Assembly: GCA_020722945.1 (NCBI GenBank)
Contig: DYJV01000096.1
Coordinates: 1-5,996 of the forward strand
Length of the DNA stretch: 5,996 bases
Source: Candidatus Methylomirabilis sp.
GTDB taxonomy: Bacteria; DYJV01
Direction of reading: 5' to 3'
Below the pieces are notes generated by a model, which saw only the letters and a program-made list of their open reading frames with translations, had not been told where the DNA came from and ran no database searches. The first letter of the stretch is position 1; each line of letters opens with the position of its first letter. A program made the position numbers and the translations under genes. Positions 1-5,851 of the stretch are shown here, piece after piece.

Positions 1-26
1 AGGTTTGGGATGACATTTTTTTGAAA

Positions 27-51
27 GAGGCACATTTGTAAGATGTGCCTC
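27..51 (-). terminator. Hairpin after the molybdenum hydroxylase operon, possible terminator
   Basis: A perfect 9-bp inverted repeat (GAGGCACAT / ATGTGCCTC) with a 7-nt loop starts 14 nt beyond the stop codon of the large-subunit gene. In the minus-strand transcript it is followed by UUUC and then an A run, so the U tract is short and interrupted. Its position supports a role as a weak intrinsic terminator or an mRNA 3'-end stabiliser. On the plus strand no T run follows it either. Confidence 0.45.
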
Positions 52-65
52 ATGATTTGGTAATA

Positions 66-2348
66 TTATATTTTGGATATATTTTTTAATATCTTCTCAG
101 CAGTGATTGGTAAATCTGTAAATCTAAAATTTACTGCACAAGATATAGCATCTGCTATTGCAGGTGCAGTAGGAGATACAAGTCCCTCTCCAGCTTCTTT
201 GGCTCCGTAAGGTCCATAAGGGTCATACACATCTATTGTGTAGTGCTCATTTTCAGGCATATCAAGAGCTGTTGGAACTTTGTAATCAAGAAAAGTAGTA
301 TTTAATGTTTTCCCATTTCTCATAACAAAATTTTCACACGTTGCATAACCTAAACCCATCTGGATAGAGCCTTCAAGCTGCCCTTCAACTGCAATAGGGT
401 TAATTGGGGTGCCACAATCGTGAGCTGTTGTCACCTTGTCAACAGAGATAATACCTGTCTCTTTATCAATAGTAACTTCAGCAACTTGTGCACCAAAACT
501 GTATGCAGGTGTAACAAGACCATGATCTCTCGGAGTGTATGAACCGTAAGCAACTATTGGCTCACCTCTATTATATTTTTGAGCAAGTCTGACTGCTTCT
601 TTAAATTTTAGTCCTTTATCAGGTCTATTTTTTAGATAAACCATCCCATTTTTACACTCCATATCATGTATAACATTTGCTTCAAGTTTTAAAGAAAGGA
701 CTTTAAACAACTGATCCTTTATCTTTTTACAAGCATTGATGATAGCATTTCCTGCCATAAAGGTAACACGGCTCCCCCATGTTCCGAGGTCTGCCTGAGG
801 AGTAACAGCAGTATCAGCTGCTGTAAGTCTTATATCTTCAGTTTTTATTCCAAGCTCTTCAGCAAGTATCTGACGCAAAACAGTATCACAACCTTGACCT
901 ATATCTGAAGCCATTGTCAATAAATGAGCTGTCCCATCATCAAAAACTTTTACCTCAACAGCAGTAAATGGGTATTGGGTATTAAACCAGTTAAAAGCTC
1001 CACCTGATATAAAACTGTAACACCCTATACCAATACCTTTATTAGAATCTTTCTTTGTAAACTCTTTTCTCTTCTCATCCCACTTTGTAACTTCTCTTAC
1101 CTTTTCAAGACACTTTTTGAAGCCGCAACTATGAACTTTGGTTACTCCCGGAATTTCATCACCTGTCTCCATTGCATTGAGAAGTCTGATATCAAGAGGA
1201 TCCATTCCAAATTTGTCAGCAGCAATATTAAGCTGGGTCTCTGTAACAAATAAAGCCTGTGGAGCACCAAATCCCCTCATTGCACCTGCTGGCGGCTTGT
1301 TGGTATATACGTGAAAACCGTTGTATTTGTAACTTGGGAATTTGTAGAGAAAACCACCAAAATTCCCACAGAGGAATGCAGCAGTTGGACCCATGCTATT
1401 GTAAGCACCACCATCAAGGTAAGATGTAAACTCCTTCCCCGTTATTTTTCCATCTTTTGAAAATGCTATTTTTGAGTGCATCTTCATAGGGTGTCTTCTT
1501 CTGCCTGTTGCAAGCTCCTCATCTCTGGTAAGTGTAAATTTTACAGGTCTGCCAAGTTTTTTAGACATAAATGCAGCACAAAATTCCCACTTTCTTAACT
1601 CCATTTTACCACCAAAACCACCACCAACAAACGGCTTGATAACTCTGATATCATTCTCTCTCATCCCTAATGTCTGTGCAAGCAATACTTGGACATAGTA
1701 AGGGGTCTGCGTAGATGTCCAGATAGTTATTCTACCATCGAGATCACTCTTGGCAACGCAAGAACAAGGCTCCATATAAGCATGACTTACAGAATGAACA
1801 TCAAATGTCCCTTCAAGCAGCAGATGTGCATTGGCAAATGCTTCATCTACATTCCCGTAATGTATAGTCCTTGAAAGACTCGTATTGTTTTTTACATTAT
1901 CATGAATAGTTATTGCTCCATCTTTGATAGCTTCATCTATATCATAAATAGCTGGCAACTCTTCATATTCAACTTTTATAAGAGACAGAGCCTCTTGGGC
2001 TGTGTCTATATCCACAGCTGCAACAGCAGCTATTTCATCACCTATAAATCTAACCCTATCAATAGCAAGGGGATATTCATCCATAGATTCAGGAACAAGT
2101 CGCCAATTACCAAAATTAATTTTAGGAGTATCTTCCCCTGTGATAATGAGCTTGACTCCCGGAAGAGCTTTTGCTTTTGATATATCTATATTTTTGATTT
2201 TTGCATGTGGAACAGTGCTACGAAGTATTTTTCCAAAAAGCATTCCCGGTAATTTAATATCATCTGCAAACTGGGCTGCCCCCATAACTTTAGCTTTCCC
2301 ATCCTGTCTTGGGACATTTTTCCCAATAACTGAAAAATTATAAGTCAT
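66..2348 (-). CDS. Xanthine dehydrogenase-family molybdopterin-binding (large, L) subunit, substrate unknown
   Basis: This 760-aa protein is the catalytic subunit of a three-subunit molybdenum hydroxylase. It carries the Mo-pterin cofactor and is expected in the cytoplasm, since no signal peptide is visible. Domains in order: the a/b hammerhead domain (about 17–133, with DGKAKVMGAAQFADD and a GDEIAAVAA segment), the first Moco-binding domain (about 145–385) and the second (about 410–700). Visible cofactor and active-site motifs are STQ (212–214, Q214 matching bovine XOR Gln767), PFVGGGFGGK (239–248), RGFGAPQ (358–364), DIGQG (482–486) and GAKEAGEG (715–722), with E721 as the catalytic glutamate (bovine Glu1261). 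The AYRCSFR loop of CO dehydrogenase is absent. The xanthine-orienting residues Glu802 and Arg880 appear to be M249 and about L326, so it is probably not a true xanthine dehydrogenase. Overall it resembles the 4-hydroxybenzoyl-CoA reductase alpha/aldehyde oxidoreductase side of the family. The ATG start has GGAGG 4 nt upstream, and the gene lies 14 nt after the FAD subunit gene. Family assignment is very secure; the substrate is not. Confidence 0.95.
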   Translation of the reverse strand: MTYNFSVIGKNVPRQDGKAKVMGAAQFADDIKLPGMLFGKILRSTVPHAKIKNIDISKAKALPGVKLIITGEDTPKINFGNWRLVPESMDEYPLAIDRVRFIGDEIAAVAAVDIDTAQEALSLIKVEYEELPAIYDIDEAIKDGAITIHDNVKNNTSLSRTIHYGNVDEAFANAHLLLEGTFDVHSVSHAYMEPCSCVAKSDLDGRITIWTSTQTPYYVQVLLAQTLGMRENDIRVIKPFVGGGFGGKMELRKWEFCAAFMSKKLGRPVKFTLTRDEELATGRRRHPMKMHSKIAFSKDGKITGKEFTSYLDGGAYNSMGPTAAFLCGNFGGFLYKFPSYKYNGFHVYTNKPPAGAMRGFGAPQALFVTETQLNIAADKFGMDPLDIRLLNAMETGDEIPGVTKVHSCGFKKCLEKVREVTKWDEKRKEFTKKDSNKGIGIGCYSFISGGAFNWFNTQYPFTAVEVKVFDDGTAHLLTMASDIGQGCDTVLRQILAEELGIKTEDIRLTAADTAVTPQADLGTWGSRVTFMAGNAIINACKKIKDQLFKVLSLKLEANVIHDMECKNGMVYLKNRPDKGLKFKEAVRLAQKYNRGEPIVAYGSYTPRDHGLVTPAYSFGAQVAEVTIDKETGIISVDKVTTAHDCGTPINPIAVEGQLEGSIQMGLGYATCENFVMRNGKTLNTTFLDYKVPTALDMPENEHYTIDVYDPYGPYGAKEAGEGLVSPTAPAIADAISCAVNFRFTDLPITAEKILKNISKI

Positions 2349-2352
2349 ATAT

Positions 2353-2357
2353 CCTCC
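2353..2357 (-). promoter_or_regulatory. Ribosome binding site of the large-subunit gene
   Basis: On the minus strand GGAGG, within AGGGGAGGAT, lies 4 nt before the ATG of the large-subunit gene. It sits in the 14-nt gap that follows the FAD-subunit stop codon. The match is strong though the spacing is short, and it confirms the ATG at 2348. Confidence 0.75.
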
Positions 2358-2362
2358 CCTTT

Positions 2363-3241
2363 TTATCGTTTCATTTGAATCAGGCTGACAGCTTCAAATA
2401 TCGCTCTTCTTGTGAGTATCTCAACCATCAATTTTCTATACTCTTTTGAAGATCTAACATCTGTAATTGGACTTGCTCCGTCTGATGCTGCTTTACCTAT
2501 TTTGTAAATTATATCTTCTGAAACTTTTGCACCTTTTGCAACTTTTTCTGCCTCTTTTGCTCTCACCGGAATAGGAGCGACTGCACCAAGAAAGATATTC
2601 ATATCTTTAAAAGAATCTCCATCAAGCTGAACCATTACTCCAACATTTACGATTGCTATATCAACTTTTGATCTTGGAGAGATCTTTTTGTATATTGTCA
2701 TACTATTTGGCTTTGGAACAGGAACTTTTAACTCTGTAAATACCTCTTTTCTCTCCATACATGTAAGACCTGGTCCTTTAAAAAAATCTTCAAGTCTAAC
2801 AACTCTGCTCCCTTTTTTGCTTGACAGCTCTGCTTTAGCATCAAGAGCAAGAAGAGCTGGTGCATTGTCAGCAGATGGAGCCGCATTGCATAAATTCCCT
2901 ACAACAGAGGCACTATTCCTTACATGAGTAGTGGCAGTAACACTTGCTGCATATGATATAGATGGATATTTATCCTTTATCAAGGGATCAGAACTAATTT
3001 TGCTGAGAGTGGTGGTAGCACCTATTCTTAACCCTTCCACTTCGTCATATTTAATATAGTCAAGGGATTTAATCTGCTTCAATCCTATTAGCAGCTCAGG
3101 GGTAACTACCCTATTATTCATTTTTATTAAAAGGTCAGTGCCTCCGGCTTTTAGTCTTGCTTTTTCACCATATTTTTCTAAAAGCTCGTAAACTTCATTA
3201 AGAGTTTCCGGGGCGATAAAATCAAATTTAGGTAATGGCAA
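2363..3241 (-). CDS. Xanthine dehydrogenase-family FAD-binding (medium, M) subunit
   Basis: This 292-aa flavoprotein subunit carries FAD, receives electrons from the [2Fe-2S] subunit and passes them to an external acceptor (NAD+, ferredoxin or another; not decidable here). It shows the two FAD loops of the family: KAGGTDLLIKM (31–41) and VRNSASVVGNLCNAAPSAD (107–125), followed by ALLALDAKAEL. IGATTTLSKI (73–82) and the C-terminal DVRSSKEYRKLMVEILTRRA (261–280) are typical of the CO-dehydrogenase flavoprotein C-terminal domain. Length is normal for CoxM/XdhB-type subunits. Only two cysteines are present (118, 161), so the [4Fe-4S] insertion that marks 4-hydroxybenzoyl-CoA reductase beta subunits (four cysteines after the second FAD loop) is missing. 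The start codon is TTG, supported by a strong AAAGGAG 7 nt upstream and by the family N-terminus (LPKFDFIAPETLNEV). The gene starts 14 nt after the small-subunit stop, in the same operon. Confidence 0.94.
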   Translation of the reverse strand: MPLPKFDFIAPETLNEVYELLEKYGEKARLKAGGTDLLIKMNNRVVTPELLIGLKQIKSLDYIKYDEVEGLRIGATTTLSKISSDPLIKDKYPSISYAASVTATTHVRNSASVVGNLCNAAPSADNAPALLALDAKAELSSKKGSRVVRLEDFFKGPGLTCMERKEVFTELKVPVPKPNSMTIYKKISPRSKVDIAIVNVGVMVQLDGDSFKDMNIFLGAVAPIPVRAKEAEKVAKGAKVSEDIIYKIGKAASDGASPITDVRSSKEYRKLMVEILTRRAIFEAVSLIQMKR

Positions 3242-3248
3242 TGTATTT

Positions 3249-3255
3249 CTCCTTT
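3249..3255 (-). promoter_or_regulatory. Ribosome binding site that decides the TTG start of the FAD subunit
   Basis: AAAGGAG on the minus strand begins directly after the small-subunit TAG and ends 7 nt before TTG at 3241. No ATG or GTG is available at a comparable distance, and the protein N-terminus matches the family from this point, so TTG is taken as the true start. Confidence 0.75.
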
Positions 3256-3729
3256 CTAATTTTTTTTGTTTGATGAGACATTTTTTATTGCATCAATTAT
3301 TTTATAATAGCCAGTGCATCTGCATAAATTCCCATCAAGAGCTTTTTTAATCTCTTCTGTAGATGGCTGTTTGTTTTTTGATAGTAAAAATTTTGCTGAT
3401 ATAATCATACCCGGAGTGCAGAATCCACATTGAACTGCCCCATGTTTTATAAAAGAGTCCTGAATTGGATCAAGATTATCTTCAGAGCGTGATAGACCCT
3501 CAATAGTTGTTATCTCTTTCCCATTCATCTCCAAAGCAAGAGCAAGGCATGAGTTTATAGATTCACCATCAACTAAAACAATACATGCTCCACAATCACC
3601 TGTCCCGCAACCAAGCTTTGTGCCTGTAAGATTGAGCTCATCCCTTAATACTTCATTGAGAGTCCTCCACGGGTCAACTCCAATCTCATATTCATCACCA
3701 TTGACTTTAAATTTTAATATCTTCTTCAC
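3256..3729 (-). CDS. Xanthine dehydrogenase-family 2x[2Fe-2S] (small, S) subunit
   Basis: This 157-aa iron-sulphur subunit relays electrons from the molybdenum centre to FAD. The N-terminal half is a plant-type ferredoxin fold with ligands C41, C46, C49 (CGTGDCGAC) and C61. The C-terminal half is the family's four-helix [2Fe-2S] domain with C101 and C104 (QCGFCTPGM) and C136 and C138 (NLCRCTGYYKI). All eight ligands are present, and Q100 sits where the family glutamine contacts the pterin. Length matches HcrC/CoxS/XdhC-type small subunits (about 155–165 aa). It is the first gene of the operon, and the start is GTG with AAGGAGT 6 nt upstream. No twin-arginine or other signal peptide precedes the ferredoxin domain, so the enzyme should be cytoplasmic, unlike periplasmic aldehyde oxidoreductases of the PaoA type. 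Confidence 0.95.
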   Translation of the reverse strand: MKKILKFKVNGDEYEIGVDPWRTLNEVLRDELNLTGTKLGCGTGDCGACIVLVDGESINSCLALALEMNGKEITTIEGLSRSEDNLDPIQDSFIKHGAVQCGFCTPGMIISAKFLLSKNKQPSTEEIKKALDGNLCRCTGYYKIIDAIKNVSSNKKN

Positions 3730-3735
3730 TATAAA

Positions 3736-3742
3736 ACTCCTT
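3736..3742 (-). promoter_or_regulatory. Ribosome binding site that decides the GTG start of the [2Fe-2S] subunit
   Basis: AAGGAGT on the minus strand is 6 nt from the GTG at 3729. It is a near-perfect Shine-Dalgarno sequence at ideal spacing, and the protein begins with the short KKILKFKVNG strand expected for the ferredoxin domain. Confidence 0.8.
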
Positions 3743-3762
3743 AAATTTTTTTGGTTAGAGGC

Positions 3763-3783
3763 AAATAAAATACCATTTTATTT
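3763..3783. repeat. AT-only palindrome upstream of the hydroxylase operon, candidate operator
   Basis: AAATAAAAT, a 3-nt spacer (acc) and ATTTTATTT form perfect 9-bp arms over 21 bp. It lies about 20 bp upstream of the ribosome binding site of the first operon gene, where a repressor site or a leader-RNA hairpin would be placed. The AT-only composition makes chance occurrence possible in this gap. Confidence 0.3.
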
Positions 3784-3862
3784 AATTGGTTTAATTTTAT
3801 CTTTATATTTAAAGATTACTATAAATACTTACAAAATAAAAGAAACTAAAAAATATTAAAAC

Positions 3863-3882
3863 AAAGTTGCTAAAAGTTGATA
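3863..3882. repeat. 10-bp tandem direct repeat in the intergenic gap
   Basis: AAAGTTGCTA is followed immediately by AAAGTTGATA (9 of 10 identical). The period is one helical turn, as seen in some activator binding sites. It lies in the gap between dgt and the hydroxylase operon, 134–153 bp upstream of the first start codon. A separate 6-bp inverted repeat, GTTGCT (3866–3871) and AGCAAC (3896–3901), overlaps it. Confidence 0.3.
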
Positions 3883-3899
3883 ACCTATTTTGGGAAGCA

Positions 3900-3928
3900 A
3901 CAATAGTAGAAAATTTTATTTACTTCAA
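3900..3928 (-). promoter_or_regulatory. Weak sigma70-type promoter candidate for the hydroxylase operon
   Basis: On the minus strand TTGAAG (3928–3923), a 17-nt spacer and TATTGT (3905–3900) match the -35/-10 consensus at 4 of 6 bases each. This would give a leader of about 160 nt. An alternative is TTGTAA at 3834–3829 with TTAAAT 16 nt further on. In sequence this AT-rich such matches are cheap, so this only marks where a promoter may lie. No convincing terminator for dgt was seen in the same gap, so read-through from pcm–dgt is also possible. Confidence 0.25.
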
Positions 3929-3993
3929 CAACATGCAAGCAAAATGAGATATCTGTGCCCTTTTTATACAAAGAAAAATTTATGTATATTTGT

Positions 3994-5112
3994 TTATACA
4001 ATCTTCTGATACTCTTCAAGTGCATACCTATCTGTAAAACCTGAAATATAATCCGCTACTGCACGCTGCAAACCAAATTTGTCTATATATTCAGAACAAT
4101 GTTTAGGTAGCAATTTTGGGTATTGGGTATATGCATTAAATAAAGTCTCTATTACTTTTTCTGCTTTTATCTTCATTATTATAAGCTGGTGATGTGTGTA
4201 AAGATTGTTGTAAAGATAAGATTTTAATTCATTGTTATCCTTTTTGATGCCATCTGAATAGTTGACTAATCTATCCTTTGATTCTCTTACGTCAGAAAGA
4301 GTAAATATAGATTTTTTTTTAAGATTTACAAGTGTGTTTGCAACAACATCTGTAATAAGTATGCCTATCAAATGACTTATTGAGCGGTGTATCAATATTT
4401 GTCTGTCAAGCTTCTTGAATTTCCTTGTAACTCTCTTTACTGCCATTCTCCAAAGTGCTACATTACTGTAAAGATCATCAAAATCTATCAATCCTGATTT
4501 AAGACCATCATCAATATCATGATTGTTGTATGCTATCTCATCAGCTATATCTATTATCTGAGCTTCAAGAGTTGAATTTTGATGCAGATTAAATTTGTGT
4601 AAATCAAAATTTGCAGGCGTATCATATTTTGAAGAGTGTTTTACCAAACCCTCTAATGTTTCAAATGTAAGATTAAGGCCACTAAAATCAGGGTATCGCT
4701 TCTCAATGAAACTTACAATCCTATAACTTTGAAGGTTGTGCTCAAAACCTCCCCACTCCTTCATAAGTTTGTTTAACTTGTGTTCCCCATTATGTCCAAA
4801 AGGTGTATGTCCAAGATCGTGAGCTAAAGCTATTGCTTCTGAAAGATCTTCATTTAACCTCAATTTTCTGGCAATAGCCCTTGAAACTTGTGCAACTTCA
4901 AGTGTATGCGTAAGCCGTGTCCTGTAGTAATCTGCTGAATGAATAAGGAAAACTTGTGTTTTGTATTCAAGCTTTCTGAATGCTTCAGAGTGAATTATCC
5001 TATCTCTATCCCTTTCAAAAGCGAGCCTTTTATCTTTAAACTCTTCATTATGAAAACGACCTAACGAAAATTTACTTTTTGATGAATATTTAGCGAGTTT
5101 CCTTCCCGTCAT
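3994..5112 (-). CDS. dgt: Deoxyguanosinetriphosphate triphosphohydrolase-like protein (dGTPase, HD superfamily)
   Basis: This 372-aa cytoplasmic HD-domain enzyme belongs to a family that hydrolyses dNTPs (classically dGTP) to the deoxynucleoside and triphosphate, helping to balance dNTP pools. The N-terminal signature DRDRIIHSEAFRKLEYKTQV (34–53) and RTRLTHTLEVAQ (64–75) lead into the HD metal site. The ligands I infer are H69, H98–D99 (LAHDLGHTPFGHNGE, 96–110) and D191 (ADEIAYNNHDIDD, 190–202). The C-terminal part (about 280–370, with an ADYISGFTDRYA motif at 353–364) matches the HD-associated domain. It is shorter than E. coli Dgt (about 500 aa) and fits the 'dGTPase-like type 2' group, whose members often prefer other dNTPs or need dNTP activators. 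The start ATG overlaps the pcm stop by 4 nt, and GGAG lies 5 nt upstream of it inside pcm, which indicates translational coupling. The substrate preference cannot be read from sequence. Confidence 0.95.
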   Translation of the reverse strand: MTGRKLAKYSSKSKFSLGRFHNEEFKDKRLAFERDRDRIIHSEAFRKLEYKTQVFLIHSADYYRTRLTHTLEVAQVSRAIARKLRLNEDLSEAIALAHDLGHTPFGHNGEHKLNKLMKEWGGFEHNLQSYRIVSFIEKRYPDFSGLNLTFETLEGLVKHSSKYDTPANFDLHKFNLHQNSTLEAQIIDIADEIAYNNHDIDDGLKSGLIDFDDLYSNVALWRMAVKRVTRKFKKLDRQILIHRSISHLIGILITDVVANTLVNLKKKSIFTLSDVRESKDRLVNYSDGIKKDNNELKSYLYNNLYTHHQLIIMKIKAEKVIETLFNAYTQYPKLLPKHCSEYIDKFGLQRAVADYISGFTDRYALEEYQKIV

Positions 5113-5768
5113 TTATTCTCCATCCAACCTTGATCACCAATAAGTGGAACAAAACAGCAGAAAAATTTGTCATACTCAGAAAATTTACCATTTTCTCGCT
5201 TTATAATCTTTAACATCTGTGTAAATTTGTCACCAACAGGTATTACAATTACTCCATTATCTGAGAGCTGGTGGGGTAAGGATTGAGGAACTAATGGTGC
5301 TCCAGCCGTAACTAATATTCTGTCAAATGGTGCAAACTCACTCCACCCAAGTGTTCCATCACCTATTTTGAAAAATATATTTGAATAACCTAAACTTTTA
5401 AGTAATTTTTCTGCTTTTAAAGATAATGCTCGGTTCCTTTCCACTGTATAAACTTCAGAAGCTATCTCTGCGAGAATTGCCGTTTGATAACCTGAACCTG
5501 TGCCAATCTCTAAAACTTTATCCCCTCTTTTTATATCCATATACTCTGTCATTACAGCAACCATATATGGCTGAGAGATAGTTTGACCCTCACCTATTGG
5601 TAAAGGTGAATCATCATAAGCAGAATTTATAAAACTTTGAGGAACAAATTTATGCCTCTCAACTTTCATCATAGCATCAATCACTATTTTAGATGACACT
5701 CCCCTTGAAATAATTTGCTCAGAGAGCATAAGTTGTCTCATTTTAATGAAATTTTCTTCCGAAATCAT
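5109..5768 (-). CDS. pcm: Protein-L-isoaspartate(D-aspartate) O-methyltransferase
   Basis: This 219-aa cytoplasmic repair enzyme uses S-adenosylmethionine to methylate L-isoaspartyl residues in damaged proteins, so that they can return to aspartate. Family signatures in order: RHKFVP (38–43), the substrate-loop motif LPIGEGQTISQPYMVAVMTE (56–75), SAM motif I VLEIGTGSGYQTAIL (85–99), an acidic VYTVER (106–111), GDG (136–138), PFDRILVTAGAP (147–158), VIPVGD (175–180) and the C-terminal FVPLIGDQGW (206–215). Length is normal (E. coli Pcm is 208 aa). I keep the first ATG because the residues before LSEQI match the usual Pcm N-terminus. No Shine-Dalgarno precedes it, and a promoter ends 8 nt upstream, so the message may be leaderless. 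It is followed by dgt with an ATGA overlap rather than the surE/nlpD/rpoS neighbours known from enterobacteria. Confidence 0.96.
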   Translation of the reverse strand: MISEENFIKMRQLMLSEQIISRGVSSKIVIDAMMKVERHKFVPQSFINSAYDDSPLPIGEGQTISQPYMVAVMTEYMDIKRGDKVLEIGTGSGYQTAILAEIASEVYTVERNRALSLKAEKLLKSLGYSNIFFKIGDGTLGWSEFAPFDRILVTAGAPLVPQSLPHQLSDNGVIVIPVGDKFTQMLKIIKRENGKFSEYDKFFCCFVPLIGDQGWMENK

Positions 5769-5776
5769 ATTTTTCT

Positions 5777-5804
5777 ATTTTACACTTTTTTAATGTTTAG
5801 TCAA
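5777..5804 (-). promoter_or_regulatory. Sigma70-type promoter of pcm–dgt
   Basis: On the minus strand TTGACT (5804–5799, 5 of 6), a 16-nt spacer and TAAAAT (5782–5777, 5 of 6) form the best promoter in the window. Counting 7 nt from the -10 box puts transcription start at an A at about 5770, only 2 nt before the pcm ATG (an A at 5768 is the other choice). The promoter therefore implies an mRNA with almost no 5' leader. Confidence 0.6.
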
Positions 5805-5816
5805 GGATGTTAATCA

Positions 5817-5839
5817 AAAATAGTAAATATCTCTATTTT
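5817..5839. repeat. Small inverted repeat upstream of the pcm promoter
   Basis: AAAATAG (5817–5823) and CTATTTT (5833–5839) are perfect 7-bp arms around a 9-nt loop, about 13 bp upstream of the -35 box. On the minus strand the second arm runs into a short T run, as in a weak AT-rich terminator for something further upstream. It could equally be chance. Confidence 0.25.
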
Positions 5840-5851
5840 GTGTTGCACAAA
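5837..5851. repeat. TTTGTG-N3-CACAAA palindrome upstream of the pcm promoter
   Basis: Perfect 6-bp arms with a 3-nt spacer, centred about 43 bp upstream of the -35 box. It is a possible operator half-site pair. It does not fit the spacing of the Rex site (TTGTG-N8-CACAA) or of CRP/FNR sites, so no regulator is proposed. Confidence 0.25.

Noticed and set aside
1689-2343. Plus-strand open frames at 1689–1874, 1902–2180 and 2002–2343.
   Set aside because: They lie entirely inside the well-conserved large-subunit gene on the minus strand, have no recognisable motifs, and their composition follows from the opposite-strand codons.
66-2348. Carbon-monoxide dehydrogenase large subunit.
   Set aside because: The AYRCSFR active-site loop is missing; the corresponding place reads GAMRGFGAPQ, as in the xanthine/HBCR branch.
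2688-2927. Plus-strand open frame opposite the FAD subunit.
   Set aside because: Antisense shadow of the conserved FAD-loop region; no ribosome binding site or family resemblance.
3620-3859. Plus-strand open frame spanning the start of the [2Fe-2S] gene and part of the intergenic gap.
   Set aside because: Half of it is antisense to the conserved ferredoxin domain, and the rest is AT-rich filler translating to I/K/L/Y-rich sequence.
3938-3960. Sigma54 promoter (GGCAC ... TTGC on the minus strand) between dgt and the hydroxylase operon.
   Set aside because: The distance between the GG and GC elements is far longer than the fixed spacing sigma54 requires.
3966-3993. Terminator for dgt from TATACA/TGTATA arms just after its stop codon.
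   Set aside because: The arms are short and AT-only, the loop is 12 nt, and the stem is followed by A residues in the transcript, not U.
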